A stretch of DNA of 58,997 bases, from NCBI GenBank assembly GCA_902612575.1, contig CACMDZ010000005.1, positions 1 through 58,997 of the forward strand, given 5' to 3'. This stretch comes from an uncultured Pelagibacteraceae bacterium (GTDB taxonomy: Bacteria > Pseudomonadota > Alphaproteobacteria > Pelagibacterales > Pelagibacteraceae). A program made the position numbers and the translations under genes. Below the pieces are notes generated by a model. That model had not been told where the DNA came from. It ran no database searches and was given only the letters and a program-made list of their open reading frames with translations. The number at the start of each line of letters is the position of its first letter. Within the stretch, counting starts at the first letter, position 1. Positions 1 through 8,361 of the stretch are shown one piece after another.

Positions 1-1
1 T

Positions 2-76
2 GCCGATGTTCAAAAAATGGGTGGTAATCGTTGGGATAGCTCTAGTTTAATTGCTAGACTCAAAAAAAAGAAGTAA
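2..76 (+). CDS. C-terminal end of a gene cut by the window edge
   Basis: An open frame runs from the left edge to a TAA at 74-76 and gives 24 residues, ADVQKMGGNRWDSSSLI followed by ARLKKKK. The next gene starts four bases later, so this is very probably the tail of the first gene of the same operon. The D-S-S-S-L-I pattern and basic tail recall the C-termini of beta-hydroxyacid dehydrogenases, but this is too little sequence to assign a function. Confidence 0.5.
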   Translation, partial: ADVQKMGGNRWDSSSLIARLKKKK

Positions 77-80
77 TCCA

Positions 81-686
81 ATGTCAAATGCCGTCCCATA
101 CTATGAGGACTTTTCTGAAATAAAGAAAAAAATATGGTCGATGCTTAATGATGCTGTAACGAATAGATCATCTCCATTTAGAATTCCTGTTTTTGTTTGT
201 GGTGATCAGTCAGACTTTGATGGAAGAATTGTTGTTCTTAGAAAATCAGACCAATCTAATAATATACTCCAATTCCATAGCGACATTAGATCAGACAAAA
301 TTCCAAAATTAAAAAAAAATAAAAATGCTGCGCTAATATTTTATGATAAAGAAGAAAAAATTCAGCTTCGAGTTAAAGTCAATTGCATAGTCAATCATGA
401 AAATGAAATAACTGAGCAATCATGGTCAAAAACTGCACATGTGAGTCGAAAATGTTATTTAGTAAATAATGGACCAGGGACAGAAATAGACGAACCAGGC
501 TCAGGTTTAAGTAAAGAAATTGAAAAATCAGGCTTTAGTATGGAACAAAGTGAAGAAGGTTATAAAAACTTTACTGTGATTCAATGTAATATTGAAAGTA
601 TTGAGTGGCTTTATCTTGCAGCAAAAGGTCATAGAAGAGCAAGATTTGATTTTTCAAATAATAAACAAAACTGGCTAGTTCCATAA
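81..686 (+). CDS. FMN-binding pyridoxamine-5'-phosphate-oxidase-like protein
   Basis: The 201-residue protein resembles the Alr4036/PNPOx-like split-barrel flavoproteins. The strand FRIPVFVCGD is followed by a segment reading DGRIVVLRKSDQ and then LQFHSDIRSDKIPKLKKN, the usual phosphate-gripping region of this fold. The C-terminus (roughly residues 180-201) has the W-L and R-R-A-R-F-D-F pattern of PNPOx-type domains. Substrate is unknown; members bind FMN and act on small redox substrates in the cytoplasm. The ATG at 81 is preferred to one at 51 because 51 lies inside the preceding gene and adds ten residues unlike the family. It sits four bases after the upstream stop and two before the next ATG, so it is in an operon. 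Confidence 0.8.
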   Translation: MSNAVPYYEDFSEIKKKIWSMLNDAVTNRSSPFRIPVFVCGDQSDFDGRIVVLRKSDQSNNILQFHSDIRSDKIPKLKKNKNAALIFYDKEEKIQLRVKVNCIVNHENEITEQSWSKTAHVSRKCYLVNNGPGTEIDEPGSGLSKEIEKSGFSMEQSEEGYKNFTVIQCNIESIEWLYLAAKGHRRARFDFSNNKQNWLVP

Positions 687-688
687 AA

Positions 689-889
689 ATGCTAAGTGGA
701 TTTATTATTGCTGTAGCACTTGTTTTAGGGGGGTTGGCAGTAATGAGGTTTGGCATTTTCCAAATCAGAAAATTCAAAAAAGGAGATACTAAAGTCACAA
801 AAAAAGTAAGTGAGCAACTAGCTTTTATAATATTTTTTGTAATTATTTTAGGATTAATTATTTATTCTATTAACGATTTATTGTTTTAA
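689..889 (+). CDS. small two-helix membrane protein
   Basis: A 66-residue protein with two hydrophobic segments (about residues 2-25 and 44-63) separated by a short basic loop containing KFKKGDTKVTKK. It starts two bases after the flavoprotein stop and is probably cotranscribed. I do not recognise the family. Its 3' end overlaps the convergent carbonic-anhydrase-like gene by four bases, with no terminator between. Confidence 0.6.
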   Translation: MLSGFIIAVALVLGGLAVMRFGIFQIRKFKKGDTKVTKKVSEQLAFIIFFVIILGLIIYSINDLLF

Positions 890-1398
890 AAAACTGATTT
901 AGAATATTTTTTCCAGTTTTCTTGGTACCTTATTGCATTTTGTTTTACTGCCTCAATTTCGTCTTTGGTTAATTGACGAATTATTTTTCCTGGGGATCCC
1001 ATAACTAATGAATTATCTGGTATTTCCTTTCTTTCTGTTACTAATGATTTAGCACCAATTATACAATTCTTTCCAATTTTTGCTCTATTAAGAACTACAG
1101 CTCCAATGCCAATTAAAGAATTGTCATCAATTGTGCAACCATGAAGCATAACCATATGACCAATCGTTACGTTCTTTCCAATTATTAATGGATAACCTGG
1201 GTCAGTATGTAAAACACTTCCGTCTTGAACATTTGACCCTTCTCCAATATGTATATTTTCAATATCGCCTCTTAATGTTGCGTTAAACCATACACTAGAA
1301 TTTTTCTCTAATGTTACATCTCCTATTATAACAGCATTAGGTGCTACCCAATTTTCGCCAAGGTTTTTTGGTTTTTTATCTTTTAAATCGTAAAACAT
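886..1398 (-). CDS. gamma-class carbonic anhydrase-like hexapeptide-repeat protein
   Basis: The 170-residue left-handed beta-helix protein is the usual length for the YrdA/PaaY/CaiE group. Hexapeptide repeats run from about residue 15 to 140. The three metal-binding histidines of gamma carbonic anhydrases are present at His64 (VLHTDPG), His81 and His86 (TIGHMVMLHGC). It is expected to be a cytoplasmic trimer with zinc or iron at subunit interfaces. Family members hydrate CO2 or assist as thioesterase-like proteins, so activity cannot be fixed from sequence alone. The start lies 20 bases from the divergent thioredoxin-fold gene, so both promoters share a very small region. Confidence 0.88.
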   Translation of the reverse strand: MFYDLKDKKPKNLGENWVAPNAVIIGDVTLEKNSSVWFNATLRGDIENIHIGEGSNVQDGSVLHTDPGYPLIIGKNVTIGHMVMLHGCTIDDNSLIGIGAVVLNRAKIGKNCIIGAKSLVTERKEIPDNSLVMGSPGKIIRQLTKDEIEAVKQNAIRYQENWKKYSKSVF

Positions 1399-1418
1399 AA
1401 ATTATATAGTCTTTTATC

Positions 1419-1970
1419 ATGGCATTAACAAAAACACCAATTTGTGACTTCGGTAAAAAAGCTGATTACTTTGAACTTAAATCAATAGACAATAAAATAA
1501 TTTCATTGAATGATGTAAAAGGTGAAAATGGAACATTAATAATGTTTATCTGTAATCACTGTCCTTATGTTTTGGCAGTGATCAAAAATGTTGTCGAAGA
1601 CTGTAAGGATTTAGAGAATGATGGAATTAAATCTTTAGCAATAATGTCAAATGATCCAAAAAGATATGAGGAAGATTCATTTGAAAATATGTTTAAATTC
1701 TCAAAAAATCATAATTTTAATTTTCCATATGTAATAGATGAAACTCAACAAGTAGCAAAAACTTATGGTGCAGTCTGTACTCCAGATTTTTTTGGATATA
1801 ATAAAGATCTTGAACTTCAATACAGAGGAAGAATAAGAGAGTTACAAAACTTAAAACCTACAGAAAATGGAGATAGTGAACTTAAAAAAGCTATGAAAAT
1901 GATTGCAAAATCCAATAAAGGTCCTAATGAACAGTTTCCAAGTATGGGCTGCAGTATTAAGTGGTTTTAA
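1419..1970 (+). CDS. thioredoxin-fold AhpC/TSA-like redoxin
   Basis: A 183-residue protein of the peroxiredoxin-like/TlpA-like thioredoxin superfamily. The redox motif is CNHCPYVLAV at about residues 45-54, a CxxC with the following cis-proline region at VCTPDFFGY near residue 120. No signal peptide is visible, so it should act in the cytoplasm. The group is often labelled alkyl hydroperoxide reductase/thioredoxin family; the true substrate is unknown. It leads a run of three closely spaced plus-strand genes, with only six bases before the glycosyltransferase. Confidence 0.82.
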   Translation: MALTKTPICDFGKKADYFELKSIDNKIISLNDVKGENGTLIMFICNHCPYVLAVIKNVVEDCKDLENDGIKSLAIMSNDPKRYEEDSFENMFKFSKNHNFNFPYVIDETQQVAKTYGAVCTPDFFGYNKDLELQYRGRIRELQNLKPTENGDSELKKAMKMIAKSNKGPNEQFPSMGCSIKWF

Positions 1971-1976
1971 TAAATA

Positions 1977-3059
1977 ATGTATTTATTAATTACTAGAACC
2001 TTTCCGCCAGAATTAGGAGGTATGCAAAATCTCATGTGGGGATTGGCAAGATCTCTAGCAAAAATAAATCTAATAAAAGTTTTTGCAGATTACCATGAAA
2101 ATCACGAAGAATTTGATAATTCTGTTTCATTTTCAATTGAAAGAGTTAGTGGAATTAAGCTAATCAGAAAATATAGAAAATCTTATTTAATTAATGATTA
2201 TCTTGAAAATAATAAAAATGTAGAGTGTTTAATTGCTGATCATTGGAAAAGTTTAGAATTAATTAAAACAAATAAAAAAAAAATTTGTCTAATTCATTCT
2301 AAGGAAATAAATCACCCTAAAGGCTCTGGATTGAATAAGAAATTACTATCTGTTCTAAATAATGTTGATCATGTTGTTGCAAATTCAAATTATACAAAAA
2401 ACTTAGCTATAGACCTAGGGGTGGATGAAAGAAAAATAATTGTTATTAATCCTGGTGTAGATCCAGTAGTTGAAGTTCCAAAAAAATATTTGGATGAAGC
2501 TGAGGAAATATTAAAAGGAAAGAAAAATAGACTAATTACAGTTTCAAGATTAGATAAAAGAAAAAATCATGAAAAAGTAATTATGGCTGTTAGAAATCTA
2601 AAAGAAATTTATCCAGATATAATTTATACATGCATCGGGTATGGAGATGAAGAAGAAAAATTAAAAAAATTAGTTGTTGAGCTAAAATTAGAAGATCAAG
2701 TAACCTTTTTAAAAGATATACCAAACGATTTAAAAAATGCTCTTATTGCAAAATCAAACATTTTTGTAATGCCATCTGTGATTTATAAAAAATCAGTAGA
2801 AGGATTTGGAATTGCTTATATAGAAGCTGCACAATATGGAGTTCCATCAATTGGAGGAAAAGATGGAGGAGCATCAGATGCAATTATACACGAAAAAACT
2901 GGTCTGATATGTGATGGTAATAAACTAGAAGATATTTACTCAAGTATAGAAACCCTTTTTAAAGAAAAAAAATATATAGAATATGGCAAAGAAGCTAAAA
3001 ATAATTCCAAAAACTTTCTTTGGGATAAGGCAATTGAAAAATATAAAAGAATCTTATAA
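1977..3059 (+). CDS. glycosyltransferase family 4 (GT-B)
   Basis: This 360-residue protein has both Rossmann domains of a GT-B glycosyltransferase. The N-terminal domain begins TRTFPPELGGMQNL, a typical GT4 acceptor-loop motif. The C-terminal donor domain contains VSRLDKRKNHEKVI (about residues 188-201) and the E-x7-E-like segment EGFGIAYIEAAQYGVPSIG near residues 275-293, which binds the nucleotide-sugar. It should transfer a sugar from a nucleotide donor to a lipid or polysaccharide acceptor at the inner membrane. The acceptor cannot be read from context. It starts six bases after the redoxin stop. Confidence 0.88.
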   Translation: MYLLITRTFPPELGGMQNLMWGLARSLAKINLIKVFADYHENHEEFDNSVSFSIERVSGIKLIRKYRKSYLINDYLENNKNVECLIADHWKSLELIKTNKKKICLIHSKEINHPKGSGLNKKLLSVLNNVDHVVANSNYTKNLAIDLGVDERKIIVINPGVDPVVEVPKKYLDEAEEILKGKKNRLITVSRLDKRKNHEKVIMAVRNLKEIYPDIIYTCIGYGDEEEKLKKLVVELKLEDQVTFLKDIPNDLKNALIAKSNIFVMPSVIYKKSVEGFGIAYIEAAQYGVPSIGGKDGGASDAIIHEKTGLICDGNKLEDIYSSIETLFKEKKYIEYGKEAKNNSKNFLWDKAIEKYKRIL

Positions 3060-3068
3060 AATAATTTA

Positions 3069-3488
3069 ATGATTGCTAAATTTAATAACATTTTCTACTT
3101 AATTATATTTCTTGCACATTTTATAGGAATAGCTGCGTATTGTTTTCAAACAATTGTTGGAACAAAGAAATTTATGGATAAGTTTGGTATAGATCATAGT
3201 GCTGCAGTTATGGTTAGATTTGTTGGAGCACTAATGCTTGGGTGGGTAATAATGGCTATTTATATAATGTTTGTAAGACCAAATGGAGTAGAAGGCACTT
3301 GGGCATTTTTTAATTTAATATTTATTATACATGCATGCGTTTTAGGAACAAATTTCTACTCGCTTAAGATTGATAAAACAGGTCTTAATGAAAAAGTTAC
3401 AGATGAAGGGATTATAGCGCCTACAGTGTTTCTAATAATGATGGCTATACTTTGTTACGGTTTGTCTGATAAAATTTATATCACTTAA
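3069..3488 (+). CDS. four-helix membrane protein, unknown function
   Basis: The 139-residue protein has about four hydrophobic segments (roughly 8-30, 45-68, 80-98, 115-135). No family is recognised. It begins nine bases after the glycosyltransferase and probably shares its transcript. Its last four bases overlap the convergent tctA gene. Confidence 0.6.
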   Translation: MIAKFNNIFYLIIFLAHFIGIAAYCFQTIVGTKKFMDKFGIDHSAAVMVRFVGALMLGWVIMAIYIMFVRPNGVEGTWAFFNLIFIIHACVLGTNFYSLKIDKTGLNEKVTDEGIIAPTVFLIMMAILCYGLSDKIYIT

Positions 3489-4990
3489 TTATTAGTCTTT
3501 TTAAACATAGTTTTATAAACGTGCCAAATTACAATTAAAATTGTAGTTAATAAAATGCATGCTGTTAAAGCTCTGTCCCATAAAAATTCCCAAGAACCAT
3601 TGCTTAATAATAATGATCTTCTCAAGTTTTCTTCCATTAATCCTCCTAATACAAAAGCTAGTATCAGAGGTGGCATAGGAAAATCATATAATCTTAGAAA
3701 TGTTGCAACAACTGCAATTCCAATCATTAAATAAATATCAAAGTTATTGAAGGACATTACATAAATCCCTGTAACTGAGAAAAATAAAATTAAAGGAATT
3801 AAATAATTTTTAGGAACAGCAAGAATTCTTGCAATATATGGAATTAAAGGAAGATTTAAAATCAATAATATGACCATACCTATATACATTGACATTATTA
3901 TTGACCAAAAAATTTCTGGATTTGTCATATACAATCTTGGTCCAGGCTGAACTCCAAAACCTAATAGTGCACCTAACATAACTGCTGTAGTTCCGCTTCC
4001 TGGTATACCTAGTGTCAACATGGGCACAAATGAACCAGAACAAGCTGCATTATTTGCAGTTTCAGGAGCCGACAAACCATTTACACTTCCTTTACCAAAT
4101 TTTTCTTTTTCTTCGTCGTTAACTACATTTCTTTCCATTCCATAGGCTAAGAAAGACGCAATTGTTGCACCAGCACCTGGTAATACACCAATTAAAAAAC
4201 CTATTATTGATGATCTTGGAATCGTCTTATACATTTTGGTTCTTTCTTCTTTATTGATTTTAATTGAACCAAGTTCTGTTAATGAAACTTGTTTTGCGGC
4301 ACTTGTAGGATCATTTCTTTTTAATATTATCGTAAGCGCCTCACTCATAGCAAAGGTTGCCATTACAACTAATACAAAACTTATTCCATCTGTTAAGTTC
4401 ATATTGTCAAATGTAAATCTTGTAATATCTGATAAGCTATCTTGACCAACTGAAGCTAACATTAAACCTAATACTACCATCATCATAGCTTTTAAAAATT
4501 GACCTTTAGAAGAAAAAGCAGCAATAGCAGTTAAACCTAAAATCATTAGGGCGAAATAATCCGGTGATCTAAATGACAAACTTACTTTAGATAAACTAGG
4601 TGCCATAAATAAAAGATAAATTGCAGATAATGTTCCGCCTGCAAAAGAACTCCAAGCAGCAATAGCTAGAGCCTTTCCTGCCTTTCCTTGTTGTGCCATT
4701 GGATAACCATCAAAAGAAGTGGCAACTGTACCTGGTACACCTGGAGCGTTAAGCAATATTGAAGAAGTAGAGCCACCAAATACAGCACCATAATAAACTC
4801 CAGCCATCAGAATTAATCCTGTTGCAGGATCAAAACCATATGTAATTGGTATCATTAAAGCAATTGCTGTCATTGGACCAAGTCCAGGCAACATTCCAAT
4901 AATAGTTCCAAAAAAACAACCTACCATTACCATTAAAATATTTTGAAGTGTAAGAGCTGTAGTTAATCCAATTAAAATTCCTTCGATCAT
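3485..4990 (-). CDS. tctA: tripartite tricarboxylate transporter large permease TctA
   Basis: This 501-residue polytopic protein (about 11-12 membrane segments) is the large subunit of a TTT-family importer. The family signature GMLPGLGPMTAIALMIPITY is at about residues 32-51, and a second glycine/proline-rich repeat (GVLPGAGATIASFLAYG) lies near residue 270, reflecting the internal duplication of the family. It works with the periplasmic TctC and small TctB to import a carboxylate driven by an ion gradient. It overlaps tctB by four bases (ATGA), so translation is probably coupled. The substrate is not deducible. Confidence 0.95.
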   Translation of the reverse strand: MIEGILIGLTTALTLQNILMVMVGCFFGTIIGMLPGLGPMTAIALMIPITYGFDPATGLILMAGVYYGAVFGGSTSSILLNAPGVPGTVATSFDGYPMAQQGKAGKALAIAAWSSFAGGTLSAIYLLFMAPSLSKVSLSFRSPDYFALMILGLTAIAAFSSKGQFLKAMMMVVLGLMLASVGQDSLSDITRFTFDNMNLTDGISFVLVVMATFAMSEALTIILKRNDPTSAAKQVSLTELGSIKINKEERTKMYKTIPRSSIIGFLIGVLPGAGATIASFLAYGMERNVVNDEEKEKFGKGSVNGLSAPETANNAACSGSFVPMLTLGIPGSGTTAVMLGALLGFGVQPGPRLYMTNPEIFWSIIMSMYIGMVILLILNLPLIPYIARILAVPKNYLIPLILFFSVTGIYVMSFNNFDIYLMIGIAVVATFLRLYDFPMPPLILAFVLGGLMEENLRRSLLLSNGSWEFLWDRALTACILLTTILIVIWHVYKTMFKKTNN

Positions 4991-5457
4991 CCCATAACTC
5001 CAATTGATTGCAAAAATGGATCTCTTAAATAAATATCAAGAACACCATGAAGAAGGTACATAAAGGCTGCCACGAAGGGAAATGATAATAAAAACATCAA
5101 GACCCATCTTCTCTCACCTAAAAAATAATATGACGAAAACAAAAATAAAGAAGTGGTTAAAAAATATCCAACTTTTAAAATTGTAGCTCCATAAATAATA
5201 GCAATTACTATAAGTATCGCTGTTTTTTTATACTCTAAATTTTTATGGTCTACTTTTATGGTGTTAGGCTCAGGTAGAACAAGCTTTAACCCAGAGAAAA
5301 ATAACCCTGCATAGCCTAAATAAATTGGAAATGTTCTAGCATTAAATGGTGCATTTTCATCAAATGCAAAAACTTGAATTTGGTAAGCAGTATATAAATA
5401 AAATGCTGAAAAAATAAAAAAGAGCAGTGATATAATTTTTGTGGTATTTATATTCAC
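4987..5457 (-). CDS. tctB: tripartite tricarboxylate transporter small subunit TctB
   Basis: The 156-residue protein has four hydrophobic segments (about 7-27, 44-62, 78-98, 105-140), the size and topology of TctB. The family is poorly conserved, so the call rests mainly on its position between tctC and tctA. It starts 26 bases after the tctC stop and overlaps tctA by four bases. Confidence 0.9.
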   Translation of the reverse strand: MNINTTKIISLLFFIFSAFYLYTAYQIQVFAFDENAPFNARTFPIYLGYAGLFFSGLKLVLPEPNTIKVDHKNLEYKKTAILIVIAIIYGATILKVGYFLTTSLFLFSSYYFLGERRWVLMFLLSFPFVAAFMYLLHGVLDIYLRDPFLQSIGVMG

Positions 5458-5483
5458 TGCTCTATTTCAAATAATCTTAAAGA

Positions 5484-6464
5484 TTAAATTACTCCTAGTT
5501 TTTTCATAAGAGCTGTCATTTCTTCAGTTTGTTTTTCTAAGAAAGAAACAAACTTTCCTTCTGGGTTATAAATATTTACCCATGCATTTCTTGCTCTTAC
5601 AGTTTCCCATTCAGGAGTTTTTTGTACGTCGCCTAACATTTTAGCAATTTTTGATTTATCAGAATTGCTCATTCCTGGAGGTCCAAAAAAACCTCTCCAG
5701 TTAACGAATTGTACATCATATCCTTGTTCTTTTAATGTTGGTGCATCTGGAGCATCAGATACTCTTGATGGAGCAGTAATACCAATAATTCTTACTTGGT
5801 CTCTTGCACCCATCAATTCACCTAAGCCTGTTGATATAATTTGAGTCTCCCCAGATAAAAGTCCAGCTAATGCTTTCCCTCCAGCATCATATGGTATGTA
5901 TGCAACCGCATTTGGGTCTGCTCCTGCAGCTTGAAATGCTAAAGCGCCAATTAAATGGTCCATGCTTCCTCTTACAGAACCACCAGCCATCTTAACTGAA
6001 TTTGGATCTTTGTTGTATGCATCAACTACATCTTTAAAGTTTTTAAAAGGAGAACTTTTTGCTACTGCAATTGCACCGTAGTCACCAATAACTCCAGCAA
6101 TTGGCACAACATCTTTATAAGATAAAGTACCATTACCTTTTACATAACCTTTGTGTCTTGTGATTGATCTTAATACTAATGGTGTTGATTGAACTAGAAT
6201 TGTATTAGCGGGTTTTGTGTTAATCATGTAAGCTAAAGCTTTTCCACCTCCACCACCTGACATATTTTCAAATGATGCACTTTTTAACATTCCAGCTTTT
6301 GTTAAAGCTTCTCCTGTTCCTCTAGCAGTTCCATCCCAACCACCACCAGCACCACCACCAATTACAAAGTGCAATTTATCCATTGCTACTGAGCTTGAGG
6401 TTGTTGCTGAAAATAAAAGTAAAGTTGAGAACAAAACTGTAATTAAAGATTTAATTAGTTTCAT
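5484..6464 (-). CDS. tctC: periplasmic tricarboxylate-binding protein TctC (Bug family)
   Basis: The 326-residue solute-binding protein has a signal peptide (MKLIKSLITVLFSTLLLFSA, then T-T-S-S-S-V-A-M). The mature part starts with KLHFVIGGGAGGGWDGTARG, the glycine-rich ligand loop of Bug/TctC proteins. Later motifs (MAGGSVRGSMDHLIGALAFQ, PYDAGGKALAGLLSGE) are also typical. The ATG at 6464 is chosen because it is preceded by GAGAGGAAATA, a good ribosome-binding site, and begins the signal peptide; an upstream in-frame ATG at 6527 gives an implausible leader. It heads tctCBA, with a 14-bp palindrome in its upstream region. Confidence 0.94.
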   Translation of the reverse strand: MKLIKSLITVLFSTLLLFSATTSSSVAMDKLHFVIGGGAGGGWDGTARGTGEALTKAGMLKSASFENMSGGGGGKALAYMINTKPANTILVQSTPLVLRSITRHKGYVKGNGTLSYKDVVPIAGVIGDYGAIAVAKSSPFKNFKDVVDAYNKDPNSVKMAGGSVRGSMDHLIGALAFQAAGADPNAVAYIPYDAGGKALAGLLSGETQIISTGLGELMGARDQVRIIGITAPSRVSDAPDAPTLKEQGYDVQFVNWRGFFGPPGMSNSDKSKIAKMLGDVQKTPEWETVRARNAWVNIYNPEGKFVSFLEKQTEEMTALMKKLGVI

Positions 6465-6486
6465 TATTTCCTCTCTTATTATAATT

Positions 6487-6500
6487 ATACTATATAGTAT
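6487..6500. promoter_or_regulatory. perfect 14-bp palindrome between tctC and the AbrB-type gene
   Basis: ATACTATATAGTAT at 6487-6500 is identical on both strands. It lies 23 bases upstream of the tctC start and 41 bases upstream of the divergent 6542 start. Position and symmetry suit an operator for a dimeric repressor, but AT-rich palindromes also arise by chance in such DNA. Confidence 0.35.
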
Positions 6501-6541
6501 TAAACATAGATTTATATTTAGTGTCAATAATCATTAAGTAA

Positions 6542-7612
6542 ATGTTAACCGCTTTATCATTCCAAAATTTTTTTAAAGATTTGGGTGCAAGCTATAAAGC
6601 TCTAACTATTGGTATTATAGGTGGATATATTGGGACTATCATTGGACTGCCTTTGCCATGGTTATTAGGTTCTCTTGGTTTAAATCTTTGTGTGGCTTTT
6701 ACAAAATTTGACATAAAGTTTCCCACAAAATTATTAAATCCTATTTTTTTAATGGTTGGAATAATTCTTGGAGGGACACTTAACGTATCTTTATTATACA
6801 AAATACATTTGTGGGTATTCTCGTCTGTAGCAATGTTGGTATGTACAATTGTAAGTACAATATTGGCTGGTTTATATTTTGTTAAAGTTTGTAAATTTGA
6901 TAAATTTATCGCTACTTTAGCAGCTCTGCCAGGTGCATTTGTTCCAATTGCAGCAGCACTTTTAGAATATGGAAAAAAAGATAATCATAAGCAAGTATTA
7001 ATACCACAAGCAACAAGAGTAATTTTTATAGTTAGTTTTGTGCCAATTTTATTTATAAGTAATTTAGGTTTTTCGGAAATCGAAGGATATAATTACGATA
7101 ACATCTACAATCTTAGATATTATTTTGAAATAATATTTTTAATTTTTATTTGCTATTTATTTTCACTATTTTTAAAGAAACTTAAAATTCCGTCTCCTAT
7201 TCTTGTGGGTGCAATGGCTTTATCTGGATTATTTTATACTTTTGAAATTGTTAATGCTAGATTTCCTGATTTTATAATAAATATTGCTTTTATTTTTTTA
7301 GGAACAGCGCTTGGAAGTAGATTGAATGGTTTAAAATTGAAAGAATTATTTTTTTATATATTTCACGGAGTTATAGTCAGTTCTATACTTGTAATTGTTG
7401 CAATGGTAACTGCATATTTTTTACAATTTCTTGGCTTTGATTTCATTCCAACATTTTTAAGTTTTGCTCCAGGAGGCATACATGAGATGGTAGTAATAAG
7501 TGTAGCTTATAATATTGATCCAATTTTTGTGAGCTATCACCATTTTTTGAGAATATTAATAATTGTAGCTTTTCTTCCAATTATACTTAAAAAATTTAGT
7601 GATAATTCTTAA
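6542..7612 (+). CDS. AbrB-family (ammonia monooxygenase-like) membrane protein
   Basis: The 356-residue protein has about ten membrane segments arranged as two similar halves, as in the AbrB duplication family (once called putative ammonia monooxygenase). The first half holds TIIGLPLPWLLGSLGLNL (about 32-49) and TLAALPGAFVPIAAALLEYG; the second holds KLKIPSPILVGAMALSGLFY and SFAPGGIHEMVVISVAYNID. The G-G/P-G-x-H-E-M motif is conserved in the family. Members are presumed transporters of unknown substrate; the name does not imply ammonia oxidation. It diverges from tctC, which suggests shared control with carboxylate uptake. Confidence 0.85.
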   Translation: MLTALSFQNFFKDLGASYKALTIGIIGGYIGTIIGLPLPWLLGSLGLNLCVAFTKFDIKFPTKLLNPIFLMVGIILGGTLNVSLLYKIHLWVFSSVAMLVCTIVSTILAGLYFVKVCKFDKFIATLAALPGAFVPIAAALLEYGKKDNHKQVLIPQATRVIFIVSFVPILFISNLGFSEIEGYNYDNIYNLRYYFEIIFLIFICYLFSLFLKKLKIPSPILVGAMALSGLFYTFEIVNARFPDFIINIAFIFLGTALGSRLNGLKLKELFFYIFHGVIVSSILVIVAMVTAYFLQFLGFDFIPTFLSFAPGGIHEMVVISVAYNIDPIFVSYHHFLRILIIVAFLPIILKKFSDNS

Positions 7613-7617
7613 AGTAT

Positions 7618-8361
7618 TTAAATAAAGTCTATTATAAGTTTAGTGCTGCTTAAAAGAATTAATGCGTAAAGGATATTATAAAATAAATTTTCTTCTATAA
7701 TTTTTAATAATTTATATCCAATAAATATCCCAATTATAGCTAAGGGAAAAAGAGAAATAGATTGATACAGAGTATCAAAATTCATCATAGACAAATAAAT
7801 GTACAAGGGTAATTTTATCAGATTAACACAGCTAAAAAAAATAATTCTTGTTCCAACGTAAACTTCTTTTTTCAATCTTAGAGGAAGAAGATAAAGACTG
7901 GTAGGCGTTCCACCAGCATGAACACAAAAGCTTGAAAATCCTGCGATTGCGGAGCAGATCGCTCCTTTAAAAAAATTCTTTTTAGCTGGAACTGTCTTTT
8001 CTTTTTTAAATAAAAAATAATGTCCAGCAAATAAAAAACCCATTACCCCAACTATTAGTTTAAGCAAGTCTTCTGAAAAATTATTAAATGTAAAAGAGCC
8101 TATTAAAATACCTAGTGCTGCAAAGGGCACTATTACTTTAAGAATACTTAAATCAAACTCTTTTCTAAATCTATATACAGCTATAATATCTGAAAATATT
8201 AGAATAGGTAGAATGATTGCAAGTGCTTGTTGCAAAGGCATTACAATTGTCATCAAAGGAACAGAAATAAGTGATATCGATCCACCTAAACCAGATTTTG
8301 CAATCCCATATAAAATTATTGCAGGTACTACACTTATAAAAAAAAGGGAATTAATTTCCAT
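7618..8361 (-). CDS. TSUP family (TauE/SafE-like) permease
   Basis: A 247-residue, seven- to eight-helix protein of the TauE/SafE family. The N-terminal half carries GIAKSGLGGSISLISVPLMT and the C-terminal half carries a related SAIAGFSSFCVHAGGTPTSL segment, the family's internal repeat. Members export sulfite, sulfoacetate or other organic anions. The start ATG shares one base with the stop of the upstream glycosyltransferase (TAATG). A second, longer family member is present at 38608-39693 next to sulfonate genes; this copy has no sulfur gene beside it. Confidence 0.85.
   Translation of the reverse strand: MEINSLFFISVVPAIILYGIAKSGLGGSISLISVPLMTIVMPLQQALAIILPILIFSDIIAVYRFRKEFDLSILKVIVPFAALGILIGSFTFNNFSEDLLKLIVGVMGFLFAGHYFLFKKEKTVPAKKNFFKGAICSAIAGFSSFCVHAGGTPTSLYLLPLRLKKEVYVGTRIIFFSCVNLIKLPLYIYLSMMNFDTLYQSISLFPLAIIGIFIGYKLLKIIEENLFYNILYALILLSSTKLIIDFI

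Noticed and set aside
6542..7612. Ammonia monooxygenase
   Set aside because: The AbrB-type family carries this old label in databases, but the protein is a duplicated permease-like membrane protein with no copper site.
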